Part shown: positions 25,506 through 33,870 of the stretch, one piece after another
Layout of the letters: each line of letters begins with the position of its first letter
How positions within the stretch are numbered: position 1 is the first letter of the stretch
NCBI GenBank assembly: GCA_001940925.1
Contig: MSGZ01000020.1
Location: forward strand, 1 to 64,000
Source: Ruminococcus sp. Phil11
GTDB taxonomy: Bacteria > Bacillota > Clostridia > Oscillospirales > Ruminococcaceae
Direction: 5' to 3'
Length of the DNA: 64,000 nucleotides
Program-made: the position numbers and the translations under genes
Notes under the pieces: model-generated
Told to the model about the DNA's origin: nothing
Seen by the model: the letters and a program-made list of their open reading frames with translations, nothing else
The model's database searches: none

Positions 25506-25593
25506 CGTGATCCCTCCCCGCCGCAGTATATGCGAAAAAACGTGCAGATATGAAAAAACAGGAGAAGCCGAAGCCTCTCCTGCTTTGCGTTTG

Positions 25594-27588
25594 TTATACG
25601 GGGGCGAATGCATCCTGCGGTGCCGTGGGTGCGGAGTGATCCTTGTCCGTTCCGGAATCCTGTGCCTGCTTTTCGAGCTCGTGCTTGTTGAACTCCTCCG
25701 GCGTGACGAACGTCGGCACCATTTCATGCAGCGCATCGACCGCGATCTTTTCGTTGTTCTTCAGTGCGGCATCCCGCAGAATGCGCAGCTTCATCGCGAA
25801 GGTCGTGGAGTCGATCTGGATCTGCTTGCCGATGTAGATGAGCTTGTTCGCGGTCTTTTGCAGACCCTCCTCGTTCATCAGCAGCTCCTCCTTGATCTTC
25901 TCGCCGGGACGCAGGCCGACAAACTTGATCGGCACATCCTTATACGGCACCTTGCCGTACATGCGGATGAGGTTCTCGGCCAGTGCGACGATGCGGACAG
26001 GCTTGCCCATGTCCAGCACGAAGATCTCGCCGCCGTGCGCGATCGCAGCCGCCTCCATGACGAGGCTGACCGCCTCCGGGATCGTCATGAAGTAGCGGAT
26101 GACGTCCGGATGCGTGACGGTGACCGGCTTGCCCTGCTCGATCTGCTTCTTAAAAAGCGGGATGACCGAGCCGTTAGAGCCGAGCACATTGCCGAAGCGC
26201 GTCGTGACAAATTCGGTCCTGCCGTCGTTCTGCTGCGCCAGATACTGCACGATCATTTCGCAGCAGCGCTTGGACGCGCCCATGACATTGGTCGGGTTGA
26301 CCGCCTTGTCGGTGGAGATCATGACGAACTTCTCGACGAGGTGGAACTGTGCCAGCGTCGCGACATTGAACGTGCCGACGATGTTGTTCTTGATCGCCTC
26401 CATCGGGGAGACCTCCATGAGCGGCACATGCTTATGCGCTGCGGCATGGAACACGACCTGCGGCTTGTACTTTTTGAAGATCTGGTTGATGCGGTAATAA
26501 TCGCGGACGGACGCGATCAGCGTGACGAGATTCAGCTTCTGGCCGTACTCCATGACGAGCTCCTGCTGAATTTCGTAGGCATTGTTTTCGTAGATATCGA
26601 CGATGATGACCTGCTTCGGGTTGTACTTGGCGATCTGCCGGACGAGCTCGGAGCCGATCGAGCCGCCGCCGCCCGTGACCATACAGACCTTGCCGCTGAT
26701 GAAGCGGCGGATGTCCTCATTGTCGAACTTGATCGGGTCTCTGCCGAGCAGATCCTCGACCTTGATATCACGCACCTGCTCAAGCAGAGGCGTCTTTTCA
26801 TCGAAGATCAGGTTGCCGATGAACGGTACGATCTTGACCGGTACGCCGGTCTTGGAGCAGATCTCCATGACGCGCGCACGCTCGTCCTCCACGGCAGAGG
26901 GCACGGCGAAGATGATCTGTTCGATTTCCTTTTCCTTTGCAAACCGCTCGATATCTGCGGTCGTACCGACGATCTCGACGCCCATGACGTCGGAACCGAC
27001 CTTGTTGCGGTCGTCGTCGATGATGCAGATCGGCGTGAACTGTGCGGAGACCTTGTCTCCCTTATACGGGGATTTTTTCGCGTTCTTGATCTCGGTGAGG
27101 AGCACCTTGCAGGCGTTTCCGCCGCCGATAATCATGGTACGCTTGAACCGGATCTCCTGGTGACCGATCTCCGTGATCTCAATGAAGGTCCTGCGGAAGA
27201 TCAGACGGAACAGGCAGATGCCGATGATCGCGATGAGCGTATGCGTGAATGTGAACACAAAGGGGATATGTCTGTCCAGCACGTAGGAGAACAAGCAGGT
27301 CGCGGCGATGCCGCAGACGACGCCGAACACGCAGGAAAGATAGTCCCTGCTGCGGAAGTATCGCCACATTTTGCTGTAGGCACCCCAGATAAACAGGAAC
27401 GCGAAGCAGCACACTGTTCCGATGACGAGCGGAACGGCCAGATCGGAAGCGGGGATCCCGCAGCCGATCAAAGAGAGCAGAAAGTTTGTGATCAGCGATG
27501 CAGCAATGAGAATAAAACCGTCCGCAACAGCGAGCAGCAGTTTTCTGTGCGAAAACGAGCTCGCATATTTTAAGAACCTTGCTTTCAT
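25594..27588 (-). CDS. Membrane-bound nucleotide-sugar 4,6-dehydratase (CapD/FlaA1/PglF family)
   Basis: 664 residues. Four N-terminal transmembrane helices (about 15-125), a CoA-binding-like Rossmann domain (about 145-260), then a short-chain dehydrogenase domain with GGGGSIGSELVRQIAKY. The active-site region ISTDKAVNPTNVMGASKR has Met in place of the usual Tyr of YxxxK, as in the inverting/retaining UDP-GlcNAc 4,6-dehydratases. FVGLRPGEKIKEELLM is near the C-terminus. It makes UDP-4-keto-6-deoxy-HexNAc, a precursor of bacillosamine- or FucNAc-type sugars in surface glycans. ATG 27588 is preferred over TTG 27594. It follows the kinase and pyrophosphorylase genes. Confidence 0.9.
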   Translation of the reverse strand: MKARFLKYASSFSHRKLLLAVADGFILIAASLITNFLLSLIGCGIPASDLAVPLVIGTVCCFAFLFIWGAYSKMWRYFRSRDYLSCVFGVVCGIAATCLFSYVLDRHIPFVFTFTHTLIAIIGICLFRLIFRRTFIEITEIGHQEIRFKRTMIIGGGNACKVLLTEIKNAKKSPYKGDKVSAQFTPICIIDDDRNKVGSDVMGVEIVGTTADIERFAKEKEIEQIIFAVPSAVEDERARVMEICSKTGVPVKIVPFIGNLIFDEKTPLLEQVRDIKVEDLLGRDPIKFDNEDIRRFISGKVCMVTGGGGSIGSELVRQIAKYNPKQVIIVDIYENNAYEIQQELVMEYGQKLNLVTLIASVRDYYRINQIFKKYKPQVVFHAAAHKHVPLMEVSPMEAIKNNIVGTFNVATLAQFHLVEKFVMISTDKAVNPTNVMGASKRCCEMIVQYLAQQNDGRTEFVTTRFGNVLGSNGSVIPLFKKQIEQGKPVTVTHPDVIRYFMTIPEAVSLVMEAAAIAHGGEIFVLDMGKPVRIVALAENLIRMYGKVPYKDVPIKFVGLRPGEKIKEELLMNEEGLQKTANKLIYIGKQIQIDSTTFAMKLRILRDAALKNNEKIAVDALHEMVPTFVTPEEFNKHELEKQAQDSGTDKDHSAPTAPQDAFAPV

Positions 27589-27676
27589 ATTCAACAGACC
27601 TCTTACCTCTTAATTCTTGCGTTGCCGGCCGCCTCCCACAAAGCGGCCGCGGCAAAGCGGGCATACAGAAATCATC

Positions 27677-27716
27677 CGTACCGGAACGCCGCAGAGGGGC
27701 GGAGAAGTCCGGTACG
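27677..27716 (-). other. Inverted repeat in the kinase-dehydratase spacer
   Basis: CGTACCGGA (27677-27685) and TCCGGTACG (27708-27716) form a 9-bp stem just after the kinase stop. There is no T tract, so it may be a processing hairpin that tunes the downstream dehydratase. Confidence 0.5.
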
Positions 27717-27732
27717 AAGGACTGATACAAGC

Positions 27733-28830
27733 TTATTGATCCGCAGCTTCCCTGACCGTTTCGCGCACGATCCATTCCAACTCCTGCCGCTTGCGCATGA
27801 TATCCTTGGCAAGTGCCAGCTGGCAGCGGGTGCGCACGAGGTTGTGCAGCGGGTAGTTGATCTTGAAATACTTGTCGCCGGTGATGTAGTCATCGAGGAA
27901 GCGGGCAGCCAGCTCCACGGTAATGGAGAAGGACGCGAGCACGAGGCTGTCCAGCTCCGGCTGTGTCAGTCCGCTGATGACCTCTCCGATGAAGCCCCTG
28001 CAGAATGCGCGGAACTTCGCGGTATCGAAGTAGACGCGGTCGGTGTCCGGCTCATCCTCGGCGGCGGTGTTTGCGATAAAGCGCACGGCATCGCCGAAAT
28101 CGTACATGGCCATGCCGGGCATGACCGTGTCAAGGTCGATGACGACGATCGGCATTTTTGTATCGCGGTCGAACAGGACATTGTTCGATTTTGTGTCATT
28201 GTGCGTCACGCGGACGGGGAACTCGCCGTTTGCATAGCGGACAGAGAGCTCGCCTGCCTGCCAGCGGACGGACGAAAGATATTCGATCTCCTCACGCACC
28301 TGTGCCGTTCTGCCGCAGGGATCCTGCGCGATATGCTCAAACAGCGTATCGAGGCGCTTTTTGGTGTTGTGGAAATCCGGGATCGTCTCATAGAGCTGCG
28401 AGCCGTCGAAATCCGAGAGCTGGTTCTGGAAGTGCCCGAAGGCCTTGCCGGTCGCAGCAATGACGGACAGATCGTCGCAGGTATCGAAGGTAATGGAATC
28501 GACCCAGTTCATCACGCGCCAGAAGCAGCCGTCATCGTCAAAGACATAGTTTTTGCCGTCGGCCGTGTGATGAAAATGCAGGGTGCGCTCATTCGGATAC
28601 TTCTCGCGGATATGCGAGGTCACAAGATCAATGTTGTGCATGATCTGCACGGGATTGCTGAACACGACCGTGTTGATGCGCTGAAAAATATACGATTTCG
28701 TGCTGCCCCCGTCCGTCCGGTAGGTCACGCGGCAGGTCGTGTTGATGTTGCCGTTGGTGATGATATCGAACGTCTCAAGCGTTCCGGGCAGACGGAACGC
28801 GGTACCGATTTTTCTGATCGTTTCAATCAT
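27733..28830 (-). CDS. NahK-like N-acetylhexosamine 1-kinase (phosphotransferase family)
   Basis: A 365-residue aminoglycoside-phosphotransferase-fold kinase. The catalytic loop is VRVTHNDTKSNNVLFD (Asp in HND), followed by the metal motif VIDLDTVMPGMAMYDFGDAV. The N-terminal GNINTTCRVTY and FQRINTVVFSNPVQIM match N-acetylhexosamine 1-kinases of the lacto-N-biose/galacto-N-biose route. It would phosphorylate GlcNAc or GalNAc at C1 with ATP. ATG 28830 is preferred (GGAG at 8 bases); GTG 28839 is possible. Neighbours are a UDP-sugar pyrophosphorylase and a nucleotide-sugar dehydratase. Choline-kinase-like activity cannot be excluded. Confidence 0.83.
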   Translation of the reverse strand: MIETIRKIGTAFRLPGTLETFDIITNGNINTTCRVTYRTDGGSTKSYIFQRINTVVFSNPVQIMHNIDLVTSHIREKYPNERTLHFHHTADGKNYVFDDDGCFWRVMNWVDSITFDTCDDLSVIAATGKAFGHFQNQLSDFDGSQLYETIPDFHNTKKRLDTLFEHIAQDPCGRTAQVREEIEYLSSVRWQAGELSVRYANGEFPVRVTHNDTKSNNVLFDRDTKMPIVVIDLDTVMPGMAMYDFGDAVRFIANTAAEDEPDTDRVYFDTAKFRAFCRGFIGEVISGLTQPELDSLVLASFSITVELAARFLDDYITGDKYFKINYPLHNLVRTRCQLALAKDIMRKRQELEWIVRETVREAADQ

Positions 28831-28965
28831 AGATAGCACTCCACTGTCTTTATGATGCGGGAAAGCGTGCAGACTTCCGGCCGTGCGAGATACTCCGTTC
28901 GGACAGAGCAGTGCACATAATTTGTTTCTGCACAGGCATAATTCTTAAAGATAATCTTAATAATT

Positions 28966-28994
28966 AGTATACCATGAATGCGGGGCATTGTCAA
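28966..28994 (-). promoter_or_regulatory. Sigma-A promoter of the kinase-dehydratase transcript
   Basis: TTGACA (28989-28994), 17-bp spacer, TATACT (28966-28971); leader of about 130 nt to 28830. Confidence 0.85.
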
Positions 28995-29070
28995 GCTATT
29001 TTTGCTATTGGTAGCTTTTTCACACATATTTACGTGAGCCGTCCGGCGGGTTTTCATACTGATTCGCAAA

Positions 29071-29100
29071 AGAAAACTGCCCCGCGTTGCTGCGGAGCAG
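29071..29100 (-). terminator. Terminator of the UDP-sugar pyrophosphorylase gene
   Basis: On the minus strand CTGCTCCGC (29092-29100) pairs with GCGGGGCAG (29077-29085) and is followed by TTTTCT. It separates this gene from the kinase promoter. Confidence 0.83.
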
Positions 29101-29107
29101 TCGGTTT

Positions 29108-30322
29108 TCAGAGAATGACGCCGTTTTCACGGAGCAGTGCACGGGCGGTATCGACCGAATCCACGCCGGATTTGTTCTTGATCGGCGCAAATTCGCGGTT
29201 TCTGTCCACCTCATAGGCTAAGCAGTTATCCTGAAGCTTGACCATATCCAGTGCGAGCGTCTCGAATTTATAGGCATTCGGCTCGTCCGGGAAGATGATC
29301 TCACCGGCCTCGTTCATGCAGCGGAGCTTCTTGAACGCCTTGTGGAGCGGCAGCCGGACATGGAGCGTTTCGTCCAGCTTGTCCACGCGGAACAGATAGT
29401 TCAGGATGACGCCGTAATTATATGAAAGCGTGCCGTCCGGCTCGCGGCGGGAGCGCATTTCGTCCGTCATTTCGTAATATTCGACGATCGAGGGGCGGCC
29501 GTCCTCCAGACAGATGACGCCGACCTTCTCATCCGGTGCGGCCTTCGCGACGACCTTTGCGCCCGACGTCATGCCGGAGCCGATCACCGCGCCGACAAAG
29601 CACGGGTCTGCGATGCGCTGCAGCACATTGTCCATGGCAAAGACGTTCAGCCACTCGATGCCGCGCTCACGGATAACATTCAGCGTGCCGGTCTTTTCCA
29701 TGGAAACATACCAGCCGCCGTTGCCGTTCGGTGCGGTCGCGATTTTGCCGGGGCCTGCAAGCAGCAGTCTGCCCTCGGGATCGGTCGCGGGGAGCTGCTC
29801 CTGCCGGAAGAACCAGACGAAGCTGCTGTCATAGCCGAAATAGTTGTGCTCCTCGAAGAAATTGCGCGTATCGTCGTAATTGTCGATGCTGGTCATGATG
29901 AACAGCGGGACGAAGGTGCCGGCGGCCTTTGTGACCTCCAGCAGATTGCCGATCAGGCACTCGAAGATATAGAGCTCTCTGGTCAGACCGATATTGAACG
30001 TGCCCTTCGGTTTGTCAAAGCCGAGGCGCGTGCCCTGTCCGCCGGCGAGCATCACCGCGCCGACCTTTCCGGCCCGGATCGCCTCCAGACCCGTTTTCAT
30101 ATAGATATCGCGGTTTTCCGCGTTGCTTTTCAGCGCTGCTGCATAAAGCGGTTCAAAGTGTCCGCGCCCTTCCGCAGCGTTCTCCGCACTCAGAACCGAA
30201 AAATCCAGCTTTTCGATCTGTGCCGCCATTGCAGCCTGATCCTCTGCGCCGAGTGACTGAAAATGGTCGATCAGATGAGGCTGATCCAGTTCCCGCAGCA
30301 GGTCGATCGTTTTTTGCAGCAT
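29108..30322 (-). CDS. UDPGP-family UDP-sugar (N-acetylhexosamine) pyrophosphorylase
   Basis: A 404-residue nucleotidyltransferase. The signature VMLAGGQGTRLGFDKPKG is followed by Lys-containing ELYIFECLIGNLLEV, NGNGGWYVSM, and YSYN/YNYGVILNYLF regions. This pattern fits UDP-N-acetylhexosamine/UDP-glucose pyrophosphorylases of the eukaryotic-like UDPGP type rather than GlmU. It converts sugar-1-phosphate and UTP to UDP-sugar and pyrophosphate. ATG 30322 follows AAGGAGAG by 5 bases. With the NahK-like kinase it would make a two-step salvage of free HexNAc into UDP-HexNAc. Exact sugar specificity is unknown. Confidence 0.85.
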   Translation of the reverse strand: MLQKTIDLLRELDQPHLIDHFQSLGAEDQAAMAAQIEKLDFSVLSAENAAEGRGHFEPLYAAALKSNAENRDIYMKTGLEAIRAGKVGAVMLAGGQGTRLGFDKPKGTFNIGLTRELYIFECLIGNLLEVTKAAGTFVPLFIMTSIDNYDDTRNFFEEHNYFGYDSSFVWFFRQEQLPATDPEGRLLLAGPGKIATAPNGNGGWYVSMEKTGTLNVIRERGIEWLNVFAMDNVLQRIADPCFVGAVIGSGMTSGAKVVAKAAPDEKVGVICLEDGRPSIVEYYEMTDEMRSRREPDGTLSYNYGVILNYLFRVDKLDETLHVRLPLHKAFKKLRCMNEAGEIIFPDEPNAYKFETLALDMVKLQDNCLAYEVDRNREFAPIKNKSGVDSVDTARALLRENGVIL

Positions 30323-30418
30323 AGTTTCTCTCCTTACATGCATATAGATTCTGTCCGTAACAATATATTATAGTACAGCGGCAGGACTGCCGCACCGTCA
30401 ACAGGTTATTTTTCTTTC

Positions 30419-30447
30419 ATTATAGCATATCGGTCTGAAAAAGTCAA
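30419..30447 (-). promoter_or_regulatory. Sigma-A promoter of the pyrophosphorylase gene
   Basis: TTGACT (30442-30447), 17-bp spacer with extended TGC, TATAAT (30419-30424). Downstream, GCGGCAG-ga-CTGCCGC (30378-30393) is an inverted repeat in the leader and a second TATAAT lies at 30368-30373, so a second start or an operator is possible. Confidence 0.78.
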
Positions 30448-30467
30448 TCCGCATCCTGCGCTGTTTC

Positions 30468-30496
30468 TTGACAGACTTCCCAAAACATGCTATAAT
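30468..30496 (+). promoter_or_regulatory. Sigma-A promoter of the DUF1292 gene
   Basis: TTGACA (30468-30473), 17-bp spacer with extended TGC, TATAAT (30491-30496); divergent from the pyrophosphorylase promoter. Confidence 0.88.
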
Positions 30497-30529
30497 AAAA
30501 AAACAAACACACCGAAAGGAGATACAGAT

Positions 30530-30829
30530 ATGGCAGATGAAGAACTGATGCAGGAGCTCGAAGAGGACGACGATATCGTCGTTCTGGAGGATGAGGACGG
30601 CAATGCCGTGACCTTCCGGTTCCTTGAGCTTGTCACTGTGGACGCAAAGCCCTACGCGATTTTGCTGCCGCAGGATGAGGACGATGAGGATGCAGGCGTC
30701 GTGATCGTCGAGGTCGTGGACCTCGGCATGGAGACCGAGCATTACGATGCCGTCACCGACGATGACCTGAACGAGCGCATCTTTGAGCAGTTCCGCAGCG
30801 AATTCCGCGATAAGTACGATTTTGCATAA
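30530..30829 (+). CDS. DUF1292 domain protein
   Basis: A 99-residue very acidic protein: EEDDDIVVLEDEDGNAVTF, then FRFLELVTVDAKPYAILLPQ and VIVEVVDLGMETEHYDAVTD. This is the pattern of the DUF1292/YrzB family found across Firmicutes, usually near ribosome- or RNA-processing genes, with no known biochemical role. GAAAGGAG lies 7-8 bases before the ATG. It is probably co-transcribed with the YihY-like gene 30 bp downstream. Confidence 0.85.
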   Translation: MADEELMQELEEDDDIVVLEDEDGNAVTFRFLELVTVDAKPYAILLPQDEDDEDAGVVIVEVVDLGMETEHYDAVTDDDLNERIFEQFRSEFRDKYDFA

Positions 30830-30859
30830 CAGAAGGCCTTGCCGGAAAGGAAGTGTGCC

Positions 30860-31783
30860 GTGAATTTCCGCAGCTTTCTCACCGCCGTGCCCGGTGCACT
30901 GCGTGCAACCGGCAGGAAATTTGCTGCCGATCACCTTTCCGCTTATGCGGCGCAGGCAACATTTTATCTGATGCTTGCGGTCTTTCCGTTCACGATGCTG
31001 GTCTGCATGGCGAGCCGGATGCTGCCGTTTCTTTCCGAGGAAACGCTGTTCATGCTGGTGAAGCTTCTGCTGCCTGCATCCTATCATGCACTCGGCACAG
31101 ACCTCGTGGACGGTTACTATAATGAGAACATCGGCTCTGCTACGCTGATTCTGGTCATTTTCCTGATCTGGACGGCCTCCCGGTTGATCCAGGCACTGAA
31201 AAACGGCTTCAATACGTCCTGCGGGATCGTGGAGAGCCGCAGTCAGATCGTTCTGCGGCTGATCGGCTGCCTGTATACATTCGCACTGTGCCTGATTCTG
31301 GTCGCGGTCATCGTGATGTATGCACTCGGCAGCAAGCTCATGGGATTTATTCTCTCACATGCGCCGGGGCTCGGCCTTCTGGAGCTGATTCTGAAGCTGA
31401 CACGGAATCTGGCGACCCCTGTGCTGCTGCTCTGCGTATTCTGGTTTTCCTACGTATTTCTGCCGAGCCGCAAGGCAAGGTTCCGCGAGGAGCTGCCCGG
31501 TGCCGTCCTGACGACGCTTGTCTGGCGCGGCGCGGCTTCGCTGTACGGCATTTTTCTGGAGCTGTCGTTTGACCGCTATTCCAATGTCTACGGGACGCTG
31601 GCCGGCGTGGTCATGATCCTGATCTGGCTGTATGCCTGTGTCTATGTCTGGTTTATCGGCATGGAGCTGAACTGCTTTCTGCGGGAATGCCGGGAGCACG
31701 GTATGTTTGCAAAGCTGCATCTGCCGCTGCCGGAGCTGTTCCGCAGATTCTTCCGAAAAAAGAAGCATTCCGAAAAAGCCTGA
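30860..31783 (+). CDS. YihY/BrkB-family membrane protein
   Basis: 307 residues with about six transmembrane helices, preceded by a short cytoplasmic amphipathic N-terminus. HLSAYAAQATFYLMLAVFPF, ASRLIQALKNGFNTSCGI and YGTLAGVVMILIWLYACVYV are the family blocks. The family was once mis-assigned as RNase BN; the true function is unknown. GTG 30860 follows GGAAAGGAAG; TTG 30839 would overlap that site. A terminator overlaps the stop codon. Confidence 0.88.
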   Translation: MNFRSFLTAVPGALRATGRKFAADHLSAYAAQATFYLMLAVFPFTMLVCMASRMLPFLSEETLFMLVKLLLPASYHALGTDLVDGYYNENIGSATLILVIFLIWTASRLIQALKNGFNTSCGIVESRSQIVLRLIGCLYTFALCLILVAVIVMYALGSKLMGFILSHAPGLGLLELILKLTRNLATPVLLLCVFWFSYVFLPSRKARFREELPGAVLTTLVWRGAASLYGIFLELSFDRYSNVYGTLAGVVMILIWLYACVYVWFIGMELNCFLRECREHGMFAKLHLPLPELFRRFFRKKKHSEKA

Positions 31784-31803
31784 GACTGTCTCGGGCTTTT
31801 TCG
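31774..31803 (+). terminator. Terminator overlapping the yihY-like stop codon
   Basis: GCCTGAGA (31778-31785) pairs with TCTCGGGC (31789-31796), followed by TTTTTC. The TGA stop lies inside the stem. Confidence 0.83.
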
Positions 31804-31834
31804 GTATTCTGATACCGAGGGGGCAGACAAATTG

Positions 31835-32863
31835 ATGTTATCCGATCTCAGCCTGATCAACAAATACCGCAGGGAGCTCATGGGCATTGCGATCCTCTGG
31901 ATCACGCTTTACCACTGCCTTGCCGATCCTGTCAAAGCACTCGGCATTCCGGTTTTGGGTACGGTGCTCAGCCGCGGCTGGCTCGGCGTTGAAATATTCC
32001 TGTTTCTCTCCGGCATCGGGCTGTATTTTTCGATGAGCAAAAATGCCGATGCAAAGCAGTTCTGGCTGCGGCGGTGCAGAAAGGTCGTCATTCCGTGGCT
32101 GATCCTTTCACTGCCGTACTGGATCGTCAAAACACTGATCTTTGACAAAATGCGTATCCGTGCGCTGCTGCTTAACTGGTGCGGCGCATCCTTCTGGCTG
32201 TTCGGCGTGAAGTCGGTCTGGTACGTCGCGTTTATCGTTGTGCTGTATGCGTTCTATCCGCTGATCTTCCGGCTGCAGAAAAAGAACGGCGGCTTCATCG
32301 CCGGGCTGATCGCGGCGGCATTTGTCCTGAATATCGTCATGCTGCTGACGGTCCCGGATTACTATGCGAAAACAGAGCTCGCCTTTGCGCGTATCCCGGT
32401 CTTTCTGCTCGGCAGCCTGACCGGCGGGCTGCTGCAGGCGCAGAAGAAAAACCGCAGGGTCAAGGTCTGTTACGGCGTATATATCGCGGCAGCGGCGGTC
32501 ATGTATCTGACCGGGACGCTCTCCGCAGAATACGGACTGAACCTGACGGATGCGTCCGCAGCGACCATGCTGTACCGCCTCGGCGGACAGGGCATCGCGC
32601 TGCCGGTGACTGCGGGGTTCTGCCTGCTGTTTGAAAGGCTGAACATGCCGCATTTCCGGCGGGCGGCGGCATTCTTCGGCGGCTTTACCTTAGAGCTCTA
32701 TCTGCTGCATGTGTTTCTCGGGCATATCGCGGAGCGGATCGGGTTTGACGGTCAGCGGAGCCTGCCGGTGCAGTTTCTGGTGCAGGGGATCGTCATTGCG
32801 GTCTCCGTGCTCGGTGCATGGGGATTCTCGGCACGGTATCAAAAGCGGCTGAACAGGAAATAG
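31835..32863 (+). CDS. Acyltransferase 3 family membrane protein
   Basis: 342 residues with about ten transmembrane helices. The catalytic-His motif is in ILWITLYHCLADP, followed by SRGWLGVEIFLFLSGIGLYF, FWLRRCRKVVIPW and, near the end, FTLELYLLHVFLG. These enzymes transfer acetyl or other acyl groups onto extracytoplasmic carbohydrates such as peptidoglycan, exopolysaccharide or teichoic acids. GAGGGGG (31817-31823) supports ATG 31835 or TTG 31832. The acceptor is unknown. Confidence 0.85.
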   Translation: MLSDLSLINKYRRELMGIAILWITLYHCLADPVKALGIPVLGTVLSRGWLGVEIFLFLSGIGLYFSMSKNADAKQFWLRRCRKVVIPWLILSLPYWIVKTLIFDKMRIRALLLNWCGASFWLFGVKSVWYVAFIVVLYAFYPLIFRLQKKNGGFIAGLIAAAFVLNIVMLLTVPDYYAKTELAFARIPVFLLGSLTGGLLQAQKKNRRVKVCYGVYIAAAAVMYLTGTLSAEYGLNLTDASAATMLYRLGGQGIALPVTAGFCLLFERLNMPHFRRAAAFFGGFTLELYLLHVFLGHIAERIGFDGQRSLPVQFLVQGIVIAVSVLGAWGFSARYQKRLNRK

Positions 32864-32888
32864 GCTGCGGCTTCCGCAATAAATAAGA

Positions 32889-32925
32889 GCAAGGGCGTCG
32901 GCTGATGACAGGCTGACGCCCTTGC
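32889..32925 (+). terminator. Hairpin after the acyltransferase gene
   Basis: GCAAGGGCGTC (32889-32899) pairs with GACGCCCTTGC (32915-32925), extended by GGC/GCT to a loop TGATGACAG. There is no strong T tract. The loop resembles the conserved-loop terminator family but is divergent. Confidence 0.65.
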
Positions 32926-32958
32926 TGTATGCAGTTGTCAAATTCCGCGGTGCAGGCG

Positions 32959-32967
32959 CATAGAATA
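32959..32967 (+). promoter_or_regulatory. Possible sporulation-type -10 box
   Basis: CATAGAATA matches the CATAnnnTA pattern of sigma-E/K-type -10 boxes, 32 bases before the proline-rich gene, whose neighbours look sporulation-linked. No sigma-A box with proper spacing is seen. Weak evidence. Confidence 0.3.
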
Positions 32968-32998
32968 CACTATCACCGATACGGAAAGGAGCATTTGC

Positions 32999-33856
32999 AT
33001 GAACCGTCAGGAATTTGAAGATACCGCAAAACGCTACCGGGAGGAGCTGTTCCGGATGTACGCAAGCCGGAACCCTTCGCCGCCCGGAAAGCCTGCACCC
33101 CCGCCGGGCAGGCGTCCGCCGATGCCGCCTCTGCCGCCCGCAGGAAAGCCCGCGCCGCCCCCTCCGCCGGGAAGGCCGCCGGTTCCGCCCCCTCCGCCGG
33201 GAAGGCCGCCGGTTCCGCCCCCTCCGCCGGGAAGGCCGCCGGTTCCGCCTCCGCCGCCGCGCCCGCAGGGAAACCGGCCGCTCCCGCCCCTGTCCGGACG
33301 TCCGGCGCCGCCGCTGCCGCCGTTTCCCGGGATCCCCGCCCCGCCGCAGCCCCGTGCGGTCCCGGCACTTGCAGAGGCAGACGAATCATCCGGAGCCGCA
33401 GTCCCGTCAGAGCTGACGGAGCTCCCGGAGCAGCCGGATACGCCGGATGAAACGGATGAACCCGCGCTGCCGAAGCGCGCCTATACCGGCTGCATCCGCG
33501 TGCACGCGGTCACGGCAGAGGGCGCAAGACCCGTCGCGGGCGCGGCTGTGACCGTCGTGCGGTTCGTCAGCGGCGAACCGGAGCTGGTCGCGCTGCAGAC
33601 GACCGACGACAGCGGTGAGACCGATACCATGACCGTCCCCGCGCCGCCGCCCTCCGCAGACCAGCGGCATCCCGCATCATTTTTATACGATATCTCCGTC
33701 AGCGCGGACGGCTATTACCGCGAGCACAGCACCGATGTGCCGGTCTTTCCGGGCGTGACCTCCGTGCAGACCTTTGTGCTGATCCCGCTGCCCGCGGGCG
33801 GCGGCACGCTCTCCGGCGGTGACCTGACCTATTATAACGATATGCCGCAGCTCTGA
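32999..33856 (+). CDS. Proline-rich protein with C-terminal Ig-like domain
   Basis: 285 residues. An N-terminal helix (MNRQEFEDTAKRYREELFRM) is followed by a proline-rich segment (about 25-120) with perfect GRPPVPPPPP repeats encoded by exact 30-bp units (33181-33210 and 33211-33240), an acidic linker, and a beta-sandwich domain (about 160-280: GCIRVHAVTAEGARPVAGAA, DISVSADGYYREHSTDV) like carboxypeptidase-regulatory/Ig-like folds. There is no signal peptide. GGAAAGGAG precedes ATG. It is first in a cluster with a SpoIID-like and a peptidoglycan-binding protein, 14 bp upstream. Similar leading proteins accompany spore-cortex genes; a role at the spore surface is inference. Confidence 0.75.
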   Translation: MNRQEFEDTAKRYREELFRMYASRNPSPPGKPAPPPGRRPPMPPLPPAGKPAPPPPPGRPPVPPPPPGRPPVPPPPPGRPPVPPPPPRPQGNRPLPPLSGRPAPPLPPFPGIPAPPQPRAVPALAEADESSGAAVPSELTELPEQPDTPDETDEPALPKRAYTGCIRVHAVTAEGARPVAGAAVTVVRFVSGEPELVALQTTDDSGETDTMTVPAPPPSADQRHPASFLYDISVSADGYYREHSTDVPVFPGVTSVQTFVLIPLPAGGGTLSGGDLTYYNDMPQL

Positions 33857-33870
33857 AAGGGGGTTCGTCC

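Noticed and set aside
28840-29107. Riboswitch in the leader of the kinase gene
   Set aside because: The 130-nt leader shows no motif I recognise from known riboswitch classes.
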